The position numbers and the translations under genes were made by a program. DNA of 64,000 nt from an uncultured Gammaproteobacteria bacterium (GTDB lineage: Bacteria > Pseudomonadota > Gammaproteobacteria > GCA-001735895). Below, one piece after another: positions 1-7,709 of the stretch (positions within the stretch are counted from its first letter, which is position 1; each line of letters begins with the position of its first letter). The stretch spans positions 7,585 through 71,584 of the forward strand of contig CAMYLU010000009.1 of NCBI GenBank assembly GCA_947259485.1. The letters are read 5' to 3'. The notes beneath the pieces are model-generated. The model made no database searches and was not told the DNA's origin. It saw only the letters and a program-made list of their open reading frames with translations.

Positions 1-387
1 TTGAACGATTCCGGCGTCACCATCATATTAACCACGCACTATATCGAAGAGGCCGAAGAGATTGCCGACCGCGTTGGCATCATCAACGATGGAGAGCTGC
101 TTCTGGTTGATGACAAGCAATGCCTGATGCAGAAACTGGGCAAGAAAACTCTGCGTATCGAACTCAAGCAGGCGATCGATCGGATTCCCGATGCGCTCGG
201 CGCCTATAACCTGGAGCCTTCGGAAGATGGGAGCCAATTGACCTACACCTACGATCCCGACGTGGAAAGAACCGGTATAACTGCCTTGTTGCAGAGCCTG
301 AACGAGGTCGGAATATCACTGAAGGATTTGCAAACAAGCGAGAGTTCGCTGGAGGAAATATTTGTCAGACTGGTGAATTCGCGATGA
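1..387 (+). CDS. ABC-2 type exporter ATP-binding subunit (C-terminal part)
   Basis: This is the last 128 codons of an ABC ATPase that begins before the window. The first visible residues run into [21 protein letters not shown], the switch (H-loop) region that follows Walker B in drug/polysaccharide ABC-2 exporters. Walker A, the signature motif and Walker B therefore lie upstream of base 1. The rest is the accessory C-terminal domain found in CcmA/DrrA-like subunits. The TTG at base 1 is an internal leucine codon, not a start. The stop overlaps the next gene's ATG by 4 bp (ATGA), so the ATPase and permease are translationally coupled. The substrate is not predictable. Family assignment is firm; the exported molecule is unknown. 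Confidence 0.9.
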   Translation: MNDSGVTIILTTHYIEEAEEIADRVGIINDGELLLVDDKQCLMQKLGKKTLRIELKQAIDRIPDALGAYNLEPSEDGSQLTYTYDPDVERTGITALLQSLNEVGISLKDLQTSESSLEEIFVRLVNSR

Positions 388-1148
388 TCAATTTTCAGGC
401 GATCAAGGTCATTTACAAGTACGAAATGTTGCGTGCATGGCACACCCTGTTGCAAACCATTGCTTCGCCGGTGATTTCAACATCGCTTTACTTTGTTGTA
501 TTCGGCGCTGCGATTGGTTCGCGAATCGAAGAAATCGACGGTGTATCTTACGGTGTCTTTATCGTACCGGGACTGGTAATGCTGTCGCTGCTGACGCAGA
601 GCATTTCTAACGCATCGTTTGGCATCTTCTTCCCTAAATTTAACGGTACGATCTACGAGGTAATGTCGGCACCCATATCATTTGTTGAAATCGTGGTCGG
701 TTATGTGGGGGCAGCGGCGAGCAAATCGCTGATACTCGGCACGATTATCCTGATTACCGCAAACCTGTTTGTCGATCTGGATATCGCCCATCCGTTCGTG
801 ATGGTGCTGTTCCTGGTGCTGACCTGTATCTCTTTCGCCCTGTTTGGCTTTATTATCGGGCTATGGGCAACCAATTTTGAAAAGCTGCAACTGATTCCAA
901 TGCTGGTAATTACACCGCTGGTGTTTCTGGGTGGCAGCTTTTACTCGGTCAGCATGCTGCCACCGGTGTGGCAAACCGTTACGCTGTTCAACCCGGTGCT
1001 CTACCTGATCAGCGGATTTCGTTGGAGCTTTTTCGAAGTGGCGGACGTCAGTGTGGGTGTCAGCCTGGCGATGATCTGTCTGTTCCTCGGGATCTGCCTG
1101 GTCTTGGTGTGGTGGATGTTTAAAACCGGTTACCGTTTGAAGCAGTAG
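384..1148 (+). CDS. ABC-2 type transporter permease
   Basis: Inner-membrane partner of the ATPase that precedes it, 254 residues. It shows about six hydrophobic segments: roughly residues 22-45, 58-80, 105-128, 137-165, 172-192 and 223-245. The glycine- and proline-rich tract before the last helix ([16 protein letters not shown], about 175-190) is typical of ABC-2 permeases of the NodJ/YadH type. The ATG overlaps the ATPase stop in an ATGA. Length fits the family (about 250-260). With the ATPase it would form a 2+2 half-transporter exporting a lipid-linked, polysaccharide or drug substrate; the sequence does not tell which. No further gene follows on this strand before the convergent DUF1127 gene. 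Confidence 0.9.
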   Translation: MINFQAIKVIYKYEMLRAWHTLLQTIASPVISTSLYFVVFGAAIGSRIEEIDGVSYGVFIVPGLVMLSLLTQSISNASFGIFFPKFNGTIYEVMSAPISFVEIVVGYVGAAASKSLILGTIILITANLFVDLDIAHPFVMVLFLVLTCISFALFGFIIGLWATNFEKLQLIPMLVITPLVFLGGSFYSVSMLPPVWQTVTLFNPVLYLISGFRWSFFEVADVSVGVSLAMICLFLGICLVLVWWMFKTGYRLKQ

Positions 1149-1194
1149 TTCCGGCCGGGGAAAGCGGCAGCCATTTCTTTTTTTGTAATGCCGC

Positions 1195-1235
1195 AAAATA
1201 AAAAAGCCGGTGTGGGTCCTGAAACCCACACCGGC
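1195..1235 (-). terminator. Rho-independent terminator of the DUF1127 gene
   Basis: A perfect 12-bp stem (GCCGGTGTGGGT at 1206-1217 pairing with 1224-1235) closes a 6-nt loop. On the minus strand it is followed by a T-rich tract (complement of 1195-1205). It lies 24 bp beyond the stop of the DUF1127 gene. On the plus strand there is no T tract after the stem, so it acts mainly in the minus direction. Confidence 0.9.
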
Positions 1236-1258
1236 GATTCGTTATTCCTGCAAGTAGC

Positions 1259-1504
1259 CTATTTCTGCCAGAAGAACTTGGTGCTTTCGTTGGCAACGTC
1301 GCCGGGTGTCAGGCCGATGTCGTCAAGCATATGCGCGCTCATTTTCAGCAACATGCGACGCTCTTGTGAGCGACGAATCCAGGTCTGAACCACTTTGGCT
1401 GTTGCGACTCCGAATGCCTCGACACGCTCAATGGCGGCGAAAGTCAGTGCGGAGATGTCCATATCTTCGATAAGGTTGAAGTGCTTTGCTTTTAATGTGC
1501 TCAT
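1259..1504 (-). CDS. DUF1127 small protein
   Basis: An 81-residue protein ending in the DUF1127 signature: an arginine-rich helix (RRSQERRMLLKM, about 44-55), then HMLDDIGLTPGDV, then a terminal aromatic motif (KFFWQK). In alphaproteobacteria, related small proteins bind RNA and influence carbon and phosphate metabolism; here the role is inferred only at family level. It is longer than the usual 45-70 residues because of an N-terminal extension of about 40 residues. A good ribosome-binding site (AGGAG) lies 8 bp before the ATG. The gene is monocistronic, with a strong terminator and a long 5' region carrying a CRP-type palindrome, which suggests control by a CRP-family regulator. Confidence 0.88.
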   Translation of the reverse strand: MSTLKAKHFNLIEDMDISALTFAAIERVEAFGVATAKVVQTWIRRSQERRMLLKMSAHMLDDIGLTPGDVANESTKFFWQK

Positions 1505-1658
1505 GGTGTTGCTCCTGTAATGAAGCCGATGGATCCTTATCCGTCAGCGTTGTTAATCAATGACGGGAATTATAGGCAGCAACCGGAGTAGTAACAGATT
1601 CAGTTTAATTGAAATATATACATAACAGTTTACCGTAACAGAATTTACCAATTCAGGG

Positions 1659-1680
1659 ACCTGTGAACTAGTTCACAGGT
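1659..1680. promoter_or_regulatory. CRP-type operator (22-bp perfect palindrome)
   Basis: The half-site ACCTGTGAACT is followed by its exact reverse complement. It contains TGTGA-N6-TCACA (1662-1677), the CRP consensus architecture. If transcription starts from the TATATT box at 1613-1618 (minus strand), the centre lies about 60-65 bp upstream of the start, a usual class I distance. A CRP-family gene with the matching recognition residues is present at 35845-36504. The link between the two is inferred. Confidence 0.75.
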
Positions 1681-1856
1681 AAACTGTGTTACCCGTCACG
1701 ACGCATTTATTACGGTTTCGAGGGTGTATTAAAACAATCAAATAAGTAATTGATAAATATAGGATAAATTTGATAAAAAATGACCGAAATGTAGTCACTA
1801 TAAGACAGGCCCAGAATCGCAGGGCTGGAGATTTAAGTTAAAAATGAATCTATTGT

Positions 1857-1882
1857 AAAACTGTATCGGTCGAACAGTTTTT
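1857..1882 (-). terminator. Possible terminator of the quinone oxidoreductase gene
   Basis: AAAACTGT (1857-1864) pairs with ACAGTTTT (1874-1881) around a 9-nt loop, just beyond the stop of the minus-strand oxidoreductase gene. The stem is AT-rich and the following T tract is only four bases long, so termination may be weak. Confidence 0.35.
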
Positions 1883-1884
1883 AA

Positions 1885-2859
1885 CTAGATTTTGAGTACC
1901 GTTGAACCCGTTGTTTCACGAGCTTCGAGCTGGCGATGTGCTTCGGCGCAGTCGGCCAGGGGCAGGGTCTGGTTGATGCTTATCCTGACCTGGCCGCTTT
2001 CAACCGCACTAAACAACCGCTGGGCACCTTCCTCGAGCAATTCGCGGGTAGAGATATGCGTCGCCAGCGTGGGTCGGGTTACATATAAAGAGCCCTTGCC
2101 GGCAAGTATCTGCGGGCTGAAGGGGTCGACCGGCCCGCTTGCGTTGCCATAAGTGGCGAGTACACCGAATGGGCGTAGTGAATCCAGCGACTTCTCAAAG
2201 GTCGCTTTTCCAATCGAGTCATAGGCCGCGGCAACACCGACACCCGCTGTAATTTCCCGGACCCGGCTGGGGATATCCTCGTCCCGGTAAAGAATAGTGT
2301 GATGGCAACCATGATCCCTTGCCAGTTGCGCTTTTTCTTCCGAGCCGACGCATCCAATCACGTTAGCCCCTAACTGGTTGGCCCACTGGCACAGAATCAG
2401 GCCGACGCCGCCGGCGGCTGCGTAAACCAATATGCTATCCCCGGCCTTTACCGGGTAGGTCCTGAACAGCAGGTAATGTGCTGTCAGCCCCTTGAGCATC
2501 ATGGCTGCCGCGGTCTCATCGCTGATTGCGTGCGGAATTTTAATCACTTTGTCGGCGTCGATCAGGCGCGCCTCGGCATAGGAACCCAGCGTCATCGGGT
2601 AGGCAACGCGATCTCCTGTGACAAGACCATCGACGCCGCCGCCAACGGCTTCAACCACACCCGAGGCTTCCATGCCGATAACCGCAGGCAGATCGCCAAC
2701 CGGGTACATACCGCTGCGACCATAAACGTCGATGTAATTCAAACCACAGGCCGACTGCCGCAATCGAACCTGGCCCTGCCCGGGATCACCGACCTCGATT
2801 TCTTCCCAGCTTAATACTTCCGGGCCACCAGTCTCGTGAATTCGAATTGCCTTGGTCAT
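1885..2859 (-). CDS. NADPH:quinone oxidoreductase (MDR superfamily)
   Basis: A 324-residue zinc-independent medium-chain reductase of the Qor type, predicted to reduce quinones or enones with NADPH in the cytosol. The N-terminal GroES-like fold carries SACGLNYIDVYGRSGMYP (about 37-54) and GMEASGVVEAVGGGVDGL. The nucleotide-binding fold carries AAAGGVGLILCQWANQLGA (about 147-165), the usual AxxGGVG loop. There are no cysteine ligands for structural zinc. A GGAG ribosome site precedes the ATG. Length equals the E. coli Qor family (about 325). It lies 51 bp downstream of the EamA transporter gene on the same strand and may be cotranscribed. The exact acceptor is unknown. Confidence 0.92.
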   Translation of the reverse strand: MTKAIRIHETGGPEVLSWEEIEVGDPGQGQVRLRQSACGLNYIDVYGRSGMYPVGDLPAVIGMEASGVVEAVGGGVDGLVTGDRVAYPMTLGSYAEARLIDADKVIKIPHAISDETAAAMMLKGLTAHYLLFRTYPVKAGDSILVYAAAGGVGLILCQWANQLGANVIGCVGSEEKAQLARDHGCHHTILYRDEDIPSRVREITAGVGVAAAYDSIGKATFEKSLDSLRPFGVLATYGNASGPVDPFSPQILAGKGSLYVTRPTLATHISTRELLEEGAQRLFSAVESGQVRISINQTLPLADCAEAHRQLEARETTGSTVLKI

Positions 2860-2910
2860 GTCGGGTCTCCATTAAATTTAAGGCGACCTTGCCTGATTCT
2901 GGCCTGCGGA

Positions 2911-3780
2911 TCAAGCGCTGGCCGGTTTGAATCGGAGCGAAAGGATGATTGCGGTGAGTACCAGCACCACACCACAGGCTTGCAGGATGCTGAGGGTCTC
3001 GCTTAGCACCAGGTAGGCCAGCAGTATCGAGACTACGGGCTCCAGGTTTAACAGGAAGGCGGCACGCGCGGCGGGTAACCGCGCCAGTGCCTGGAACTGG
3101 CTCAGGATGGCGACCAGGTAACACAATGTAGCCGTACCGAGCGCGATAATTCCCTGCCATGATTCGGGTTTGGCCAGCGTGTCCAGTATCAACGGCAGTA
3201 TCAACAGTAAACCGATCGCGTTGATCCAGAAAGTCATTAGCAATGGAGACAGGACGGGGGCCACGCGGGCGCCACAGATAAAGGTGAAGGCCGCTCCGCA
3301 ACTCGCCAGGGCAGCGAACAGGATGCCATCGATATCAACGCTGACTTCACCGCCGGACAAGGCCAGGTAAAGACCGATGAAGGCACCGAGGAACAGACTG
3401 ATCAGCGGGACCGATGCTGCCAGCTGGCGATTGACAATCGAGTAGGCCAGCACCAGTAACGGGTAAAAGTAGAATATCAGCACGGCAAGACTTACGCTCA
3501 TGGTTTCTACCGCGACCAGGTAGCAAATCATTCCGCCCGACCAGAATACTCCGAGTGCGATCAACGGTATGCGCTGCCCCGGTTCGACCTTAAAGCTGCT
3601 CCGCTTTACCAGCAGCAGCAACCCGAAAACCAGGGTCGAAGCCAGGGTTCGTGTCAACATCAGGGTTAAGGCATTGCCACCGTCCGCATAAAAGATTTTT
3701 GCGAGCGTGGTAATAGCGCCGAGGCCGCAGGCAGTGACCAGTGCGTATATCACCCCTTTGCGTTTAGACGGATCATTCAT
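2911..3780 (-). CDS. EamA/DMT family permease
   Basis: A 289-residue inner-membrane protein with about ten hydrophobic helices arranged as two EamA repeats (roughly residues 8-135 and 145-285). The first repeat has the usual small N-terminal loop and a helix ending in LMLTRTLAS. The second repeats the pattern with LARLPAARAAFLLNLEPVVSILLAY, a motif typical of RhaT/YdcZ-like drug/metabolite transporters. Substrates of this family include amino acids, purines and other metabolites and cannot be predicted here. It is the first gene of a likely two-gene unit with the quinone oxidoreductase and diverges from the sulfurtransferase gene across 90 bp. Confidence 0.9.
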   Translation of the reverse strand: MNDPSKRKGVIYALVTACGLGAITTLAKIFYADGGNALTLMLTRTLASTLVFGLLLLVKRSSFKVEPGQRIPLIALGVFWSGGMICYLVAVETMSVSLAVLIFYFYPLLVLAYSIVNRQLAASVPLISLFLGAFIGLYLALSGGEVSVDIDGILFAALASCGAAFTFICGARVAPVLSPLLMTFWINAIGLLLILPLILDTLAKPESWQGIIALGTATLCYLVAILSQFQALARLPAARAAFLLNLEPVVSILLAYLVLSETLSILQACGVVLVLTAIILSLRFKPASA

Positions 3781-3870
3781 GGCGCTGGCACTATAGCGAC
3801 ACGGCTTGCAGCTTGCCAGTTGTGGTGCAATTGGATATGTTGCGCGCCAGGACGACCTGTTGATTATTTT

Positions 3871-4728
3871 ATGACAACTTTGAAACTACCCGATGCCCTG
3901 GTCAGCGTTGACTGGTTAAAACAGCATCTTGACGCCGACGACCTGGTTATTTTCGATGCCAGCTGGCACATGCCCGCGACCGGGCGCGATGGCCTGGAGG
4001 AGTGGCAACAGGCGCATATCCCCGGGGCAAGGTTCTTTGATTTCGATAACAGGATCTGTGCTCCCAACTCGGAATTACCCCACATGTTGCCGGACGAGAC
4101 GATATTTACACGTGAGATAAGGGCACTGGGTTTGAATCAGGATAGCGTGGTCGTGGTTTACGATTCGATGGGCATGTTTTCCAGCCCGCGCGCCTGGTGG
4201 ATGCTGCGTGCGATGGGTTGCGATGACGTGGCCTTGCTCGACGGTGGGTTGGTAGCCTGGTACGAGGCCGGGTACCCGATCGAGAGTGTGTCCACTATTC
4301 CTGAATACGAGGCTGGCGATTTTGTAGCGGATATGAACCCTGAGCTGGTTGCCGATGCGGCGACTGTTGTTGACGCGCTCGATGATGATTCGATCTGTGT
4401 GCTGGATGCACGCCCTGCACCGCGGTTCAGTGGTGAAGCCGAGGAGCCGCGCCCGGGGCTGCGCCGCGGACATATGCCGGGTGCTTTAAATTTACCCTTC
4501 GCGGACATGTTCGAACACGGCCTGTTAAAGTCAAAAAAAGAGCTGCGGGAGATAATGACGCCGCTGATCGCCGACAGTCAACGCACAATCTGCACCTGCG
4601 GTTCCGGTGTGACTGCCTGTGTTATCGCGTTTGCAGCGCACTATAGTGGTTACCAGAATCTCGTGATATACGATGGTTCCTGGTGTGAATGGGGACTACC
4701 CGGCGAGTTGCCGGTCGTGACAGGCTAG
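3871..4728 (+). CDS. sseA: Sulfurtransferase, 3-mercaptopyruvate type
   Basis: A tandem rhodanese protein of 285 residues. The N-terminal inactive domain spans about 8-140 and the catalytic domain about 160-282. The active loop reads CGSGVTA with catalytic Cys243; this serine-containing form is characteristic of 3-mercaptopyruvate sulfurtransferases rather than thiosulfate rhodaneses. The protein would pass sulfane sulfur from 3-mercaptopyruvate to thiol or cyanide acceptors in the cytosol. I place the start at the ATG at 3871, because the rhodanese fold begins soon after it; an in-frame TTG at 3820 would only add 17 unconserved residues. No clear ribosome site is visible. The stop shares a CTAG with the stop of the convergent HAD gene. 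Confidence 0.9.
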   Translation: MTTLKLPDALVSVDWLKQHLDADDLVIFDASWHMPATGRDGLEEWQQAHIPGARFFDFDNRICAPNSELPHMLPDETIFTREIRALGLNQDSVVVVYDSMGMFSSPRAWWMLRAMGCDDVALLDGGLVAWYEAGYPIESVSTIPEYEAGDFVADMNPELVADAATVVDALDDDSICVLDARPAPRFSGEAEEPRPGLRRGHMPGALNLPFADMFEHGLLKSKKELREIMTPLIADSQRTICTCGSGVTACVIAFAAHYSGYQNLVIYDGSWCEWGLPGELPVVTG

Positions 4729-5423
4729 ATCACATCCGGTAGTTCGCTGATATCCTCGAGCACAAAGTCGGCGATCGATTCCAGGTCGCCGCGATCGCTG
4801 GTGCCGGTAAGTACACCGATGCAGAGCCCGGCATTCGCATTTCTGCCCATCTCGATATCATGGCGATTGTCACCGACCACGACAACGGTTGCGACATCAA
4901 GTGCCAGTTGTTCACAAAACGCAAGTACCATACCCGCCTCGGGCTTGACTCCATGACCGCTGTCATACCCGGCGAGATAGTCGAATTCATGCAGCACATC
5001 GAAAGACTGCAGCGTATTGATAATGCCCTGGTGACTATCGGCGGTTGCCACGCCAAGTTTTCTGCCGGATTGCCTGAGTGTTTTCAGTGTACTTGCAAGA
5101 CGCTTGACCGGGGTTGCATGCAAAGATCCCTGGTCGTTAAAGATCTCGTGAAGCCGGCAGCTGATGCCTTCGACCTGGTCGGGTTTATCGATTTGTCGAG
5201 CCCATGCATTTGCGATCTGCTGGTTATTACCCGCGGCGAGCAGACTACCGCCAACAAAACGGTTTCGGTCAGGCTCGTAGCCATGCTGTGTCAGTAACAG
5301 GTCTTCCAGTTCCGCATCACCTGCGGCGAATTCCTTTGCGGCATAACGATAAACCGGCAACCAGGTGCGGTTAAAATCGAGCAGGGTACCGTCCTTGTCG
5401 AAAACAATACCGCGATATTTCAC
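4725..5423 (-). CDS. HAD-superfamily phosphatase, coupled to tmpA
   Basis: A 232-residue HAD hydrolase with motif I FDKDGTLLDF (nucleophile Asp9, acid Asp11), motif III lysine in GVKPEAGM and motif IV GDNRHDIEMG. A helical cap lies between motifs I and II, as in phosphoglycolate phosphatases. The GTG start overlaps the stop of the tmpA-like gene (GTGA), so the two are translationally coupled. This suggests a role with the phosphonate module, for example on a phosphorylated by-product, but no substrate can be read. Phosphonatase (PhnX) was considered: its Schiff-base lysine in the cap is not evident and the context does not call for it. HAD membership is certain; the function is open. Confidence 0.88.
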   Translation of the reverse strand: MKYRGIVFDKDGTLLDFNRTWLPVYRYAAKEFAAGDAELEDLLLTQHGYEPDRNRFVGGSLLAAGNNQQIANAWARQIDKPDQVEGISCRLHEIFNDQGSLHATPVKRLASTLKTLRQSGRKLGVATADSHQGIINTLQSFDVLHEFDYLAGYDSGHGVKPEAGMVLAFCEQLALDVATVVVVGDNRHDIEMGRNANAGLCIGVLTGTSDRGDLESIADFVLEDISELPDVI

Positions 5424-6547
5424 GTATTCGCCTGGAGCTTGCGCAGGCTGCTGTAGAGGCCATCGAGATCGCTGTAAGCACCTTGTAAATGCCGGGTACC
5501 GGCCGCTGAATAGGCTTTACGCGCATGTAAAATTCGGGTGTTGTCGAACAGTATCAGTTCGCCCGGCTCCAGCTTGAAGACGACCTGCTGCTCCTCGCGT
5601 TCGAGAATCTCTGCGTAGTGTCGGTAAGCCGCATAGAATTGTTGCATGATTGCCGGTGGCAGCTTTATGGTATCGATCGAACGATTGTTAAAGCGCACTT
5701 TTATAACTTCGTCGATATCGTTAACCTCGATCAGGGGTGCCCGGGCCTGCAAATCGGCCGTGCTATCCTGAAAACGAAAATTGACCCAGTTTTGACTCAG
5801 CAGCGCGAAATGATCCGAGTCTTCATCGCGCAGAATTCTTGCCGCCATGAAACCATCCTGCAATACCGATTCGCCTCCCTCGGTCGAAGACTCGAGACAA
5901 TGCAATAGCTGAATTCCCGGAACGGGATCGCGGTAGGGATTGTCGAGGTGGCAACCCAGACCCAGGTTGGTGTAAGCGAGATTGCTTGGATCGATTTTAG
6001 TCTGCACTTCGAAATAAGGGCCATAGTTGGTTTCACGCACAAAACCAAATTGCTCGATTACCTTTAGCAGCTGACCGGCTCTGTTAGGCACCGCGTCGAG
6101 CAGAACAAAGCCGTAGTCCTTGACGACCTGCAGCGCAGCAAGCCTGCTTTTGGGCTGTTCGCAAAACGTGGTGTAAGAGTAGCGTGGCACGCCCTGTTCG
6201 AAAGATTTACCCGACCACAGAATCTTACCCACCTCACTGCGATCATCGCTGTGCGGATTAAGGTTGTAACAGTTGTCATACAGCCAGTCGAGGTCGAATT
6301 CAGAGCAATGTCCGTCCGGTGTAAACTGGACGATTAAACGCCTGTCTTCGAGGCTTACTTTTTCTATCGCAATATTCTCGGGAATATCGGTGATATTCAG
6401 CAGGCGTTGTCCGTTATCCGGGTTGCGGCTGGCAGGCATCTGGCAGTGATCACGTAACCAGATGGCCTGAAGCTGGCTCTCGCTGGTATCCTCCCAGACA
6501 ATCTTCAATTCTGCTGCGTTGTAGGAAAATACCTTGATCTGATTCAT
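5420..6547 (-). CDS. tmpA: TmpA-like Fe(II)/2-oxoglutarate dioxygenase
   Basis: A 375-residue protein of the gamma-butyrobetaine hydroxylase family, with an N-terminal GBBH-like domain (about 1-95) and a TauD-type catalytic domain (about 120-370). The iron triad is visible as His200-Leu-Asp202 and a distal His341 in RILHARKAY; the 2-oxoglutarate arginine is probably Arg352. The zinc cysteines usual in the N-terminal domain are largely lost (only Cys35 of the cluster remains). By sequence alone it would be called butyrobetaine dioxygenase. It sits 1 bp after a PhnZ/TmpB-type oxygenase, and that pairing defines the TmpA/TmpB pathway, in which TmpA hydroxylates 2-(trimethylammonio)ethylphosphonate at C1. 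The family is certain; the TmpA role is inferred from context. Confidence 0.82.
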   Translation of the reverse strand: MNQIKVFSYNAAELKIVWEDTSESQLQAIWLRDHCQMPASRNPDNGQRLLNITDIPENIAIEKVSLEDRRLIVQFTPDGHCSEFDLDWLYDNCYNLNPHSDDRSEVGKILWSGKSFEQGVPRYSYTTFCEQPKSRLAALQVVKDYGFVLLDAVPNRAGQLLKVIEQFGFVRETNYGPYFEVQTKIDPSNLAYTNLGLGCHLDNPYRDPVPGIQLLHCLESSTEGGESVLQDGFMAARILRDEDSDHFALLSQNWVNFRFQDSTADLQARAPLIEVNDIDEVIKVRFNNRSIDTIKLPPAIMQQFYAAYRHYAEILEREEQQVVFKLEPGELILFDNTRILHARKAYSAAGTRHLQGAYSDLDGLYSSLRKLQANT

Positions 6548-6548
6548 G

Positions 6549-7118
6549 TCAGTTTGTCACGAGTGCTTCGAGCGTGGCGCGATACTCGGTTACCGGTTTG
6601 ATCTCGAGACCGGCGATCTTGCCATCGTCATCATAAAGTCGAAGCTTAACCGCTTGCTTGTGATAAGGGTTGCTTTCGAACCGTTCGACTTCTGCTGGAC
6701 TCATCGGGCCTCCCTGGACCTTGAGCGAATTGACCGAGGCATCTGACAGTTCGCCGAAATAGTCTTTATCGGTTGCGCAAAGGTAGCGCTTGGCTGCCAC
6801 GTGCAGACGTATGGGCTCGGTTATCGATGCCGGGAAAAAGGGTTCAAGGTAACGCGCCCCCGCTTCTTCGTGAACATTGTCGATCCCGTTTTCCAGGGCT
6901 TCGATCGGATGCTCGCCGATGAAATGGCCAATATCATGCAGCAGAGCGGCGATCACGAGGCTGTCCGGGGCGCCATCGGCAACGGCACAGGCCGCGCTTT
7001 GTTCCATGTGTTGAGACATCGTGACTGCCTCGCCCATGTATTCCTGGGCCCCGCGCTGGGCAAACAAATTCAGGATGAAGTCGATGATCTGGTCAGGTTG
7101 CTGGTCCTGGGTAGACAA
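6549..7118 (-). CDS. tmpB: TmpB/PhnZ-like HD-domain mixed-valence diiron oxygenase
   Basis: An HD-domain protein of 189 residues. Counted from an upstream TTG at 7133, the residues Tyr32, Glu35, His42, His66-Asp67, His70, His88, His111, Lys115, Arg165 and Asp168 fall in the same order and nearly the same spacing as the iron ligands and substrate residues I recall for PhnZ (Tyr24, Glu27, His34, His58-Asp59, His62, His80, His104, Lys108, Arg158, Asp161). PhnZ and TmpB cleave the C-P bond of a 1-hydroxyphosphonate with O2, releasing phosphate; TmpB also forms glycine betaine. No ATG exists. The TTG at 7118 is preferred because a GGAG lies 7 bp upstream. It is first in tmpB-tmpA-HAD. Confidence 0.86.
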   Translation of the reverse strand: MSTQDQQPDQIIDFILNLFAQRGAQEYMGEAVTMSQHMEQSAACAVADGAPDSLVIAALLHDIGHFIGEHPIEALENGIDNVHEEAGARYLEPFFPASITEPIRLHVAAKRYLCATDKDYFGELSDASVNSLKVQGGPMSPAEVERFESNPYHKQAVKLRLYDDDGKIAGLEIKPVTEYRATLEALVTN

Positions 7119-7223
7119 TTTCTTACTCCACAAACGAGTAGGTTAGCGGCTAATTCTGAATCAAGAACTGGTCGGAGTAAATCGATATTACGACGATTCC
7201 TGCGTCATCGAGGTTACCCGCAA

Positions 7224-7709
7224 CTAGTTGTTCTCTAACTTTCTGCAAGCCGCTTCGAACTGGTGCTGATTGAATACCGTGATGCCATGTTGTCGCAACA
7301 GGGCGGTGGTGACGCCACTGCCCGGAACCGCGATGCGCTTGAAACTGCCATCGTAAACCTGGCTGCTTCCGCAGGAAGGGCTCGACTCGGTCAACACCGC
7401 GACGGCTATATCGTGTTTGCGGCACAGCGCCAACGCTTGCCGTGCGCCGGCCAGGAAATAATCGGTCACATCGCTTCCATCCCTGGTTTTTACCCGTGCC
7501 TGCCCGGCAACAACTGTATCGCCATCACCGGCTTGAATTTCGGCTGCGGCACGGGGCACCGCTAAACCACCTGCAACCTCGGGACAAAAGCTTATAATCC
7601 GGTCCTGCGCCAGTAGTGCGTCTAAATCACTATTATCCAGCGATTTCGATCTGCCATCGTAACGAACCGGGTCACCGAGCAAACACGCGCTGACCAGTAT
7701 TTTTTTCAT
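7224..7709 (-). CDS. DUF523 family protein
   Basis: A 161-residue DUF523 (COG1683) protein. It shows the family cysteines in SACLLG (near residue 9), FCPEVAGGL (near 42) and ESSPSCGS (near 112), the last resembling a metal- or substrate-binding loop. The biochemical role of the family is not established; the fixed cysteines suggest metal or Fe-S binding or redox chemistry. The ATG overlaps the stop of the upstream CREST-type gene by 4 bp, so the pair is translationally coupled. A 100-bp gap separates it from the tmpB start, with no obvious terminator between, so read-through into the phosphonate genes is possible. Confidence 0.88.
   Translation of the reverse strand: MKKILVSACLLGDPVRYDGRSKSLDNSDLDALLAQDRIISFCPEVAGGLAVPRAAAEIQAGDGDTVVAGQARVKTRDGSDVTDYFLAGARQALALCRKHDIAVAVLTESSPSCGSSQVYDGSFKRIAVPGSGVTTALLRQHGITVFNQHQFEAACRKLENN

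Larger units (their letters stand above)
1505..1884. other. 380-bp intergenic region upstream of the DUF1127 gene
   Basis: No gene is visible. The region is AT-rich compared with its neighbours. On the minus strand it carries two possible -10 boxes for the DUF1127 gene: TATAAT (complement of 1569-1574) and TATATT (complement of 1613-1618). A 22-bp CRP-type palindrome lies at 1659-1680. A second inverted pair (ACAGTTTACC at 1625-1634 and GGTAAACTGT at 1678-1687) surrounds and abuts it. The end next to the quinone oxidoreductase gene holds a weak hairpin. Such a long, structured leader for an 81-codon gene suggests regulated expression. Confidence 0.7.

Noticed and set aside
1206-1235. Hairpin as terminator for the ABC-2 exporter (plus strand)
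   Set aside because: No T tract follows on the plus strand; the A tract before the stem makes it a minus-strand terminator.
4725-5423. HAD gene as phosphonoacetaldehyde hydrolase (PhnX)
   Set aside because: The Schiff-base lysine of the PhnX cap is not evident, and no 2-aminoethylphosphonate transaminase is nearby.
5420-6547. Plain gamma-butyrobetaine hydroxylase for carnitine synthesis
   Set aside because: No carnitine genes are present, and the adjacent TmpB-type oxygenase makes the phosphonate role more likely.
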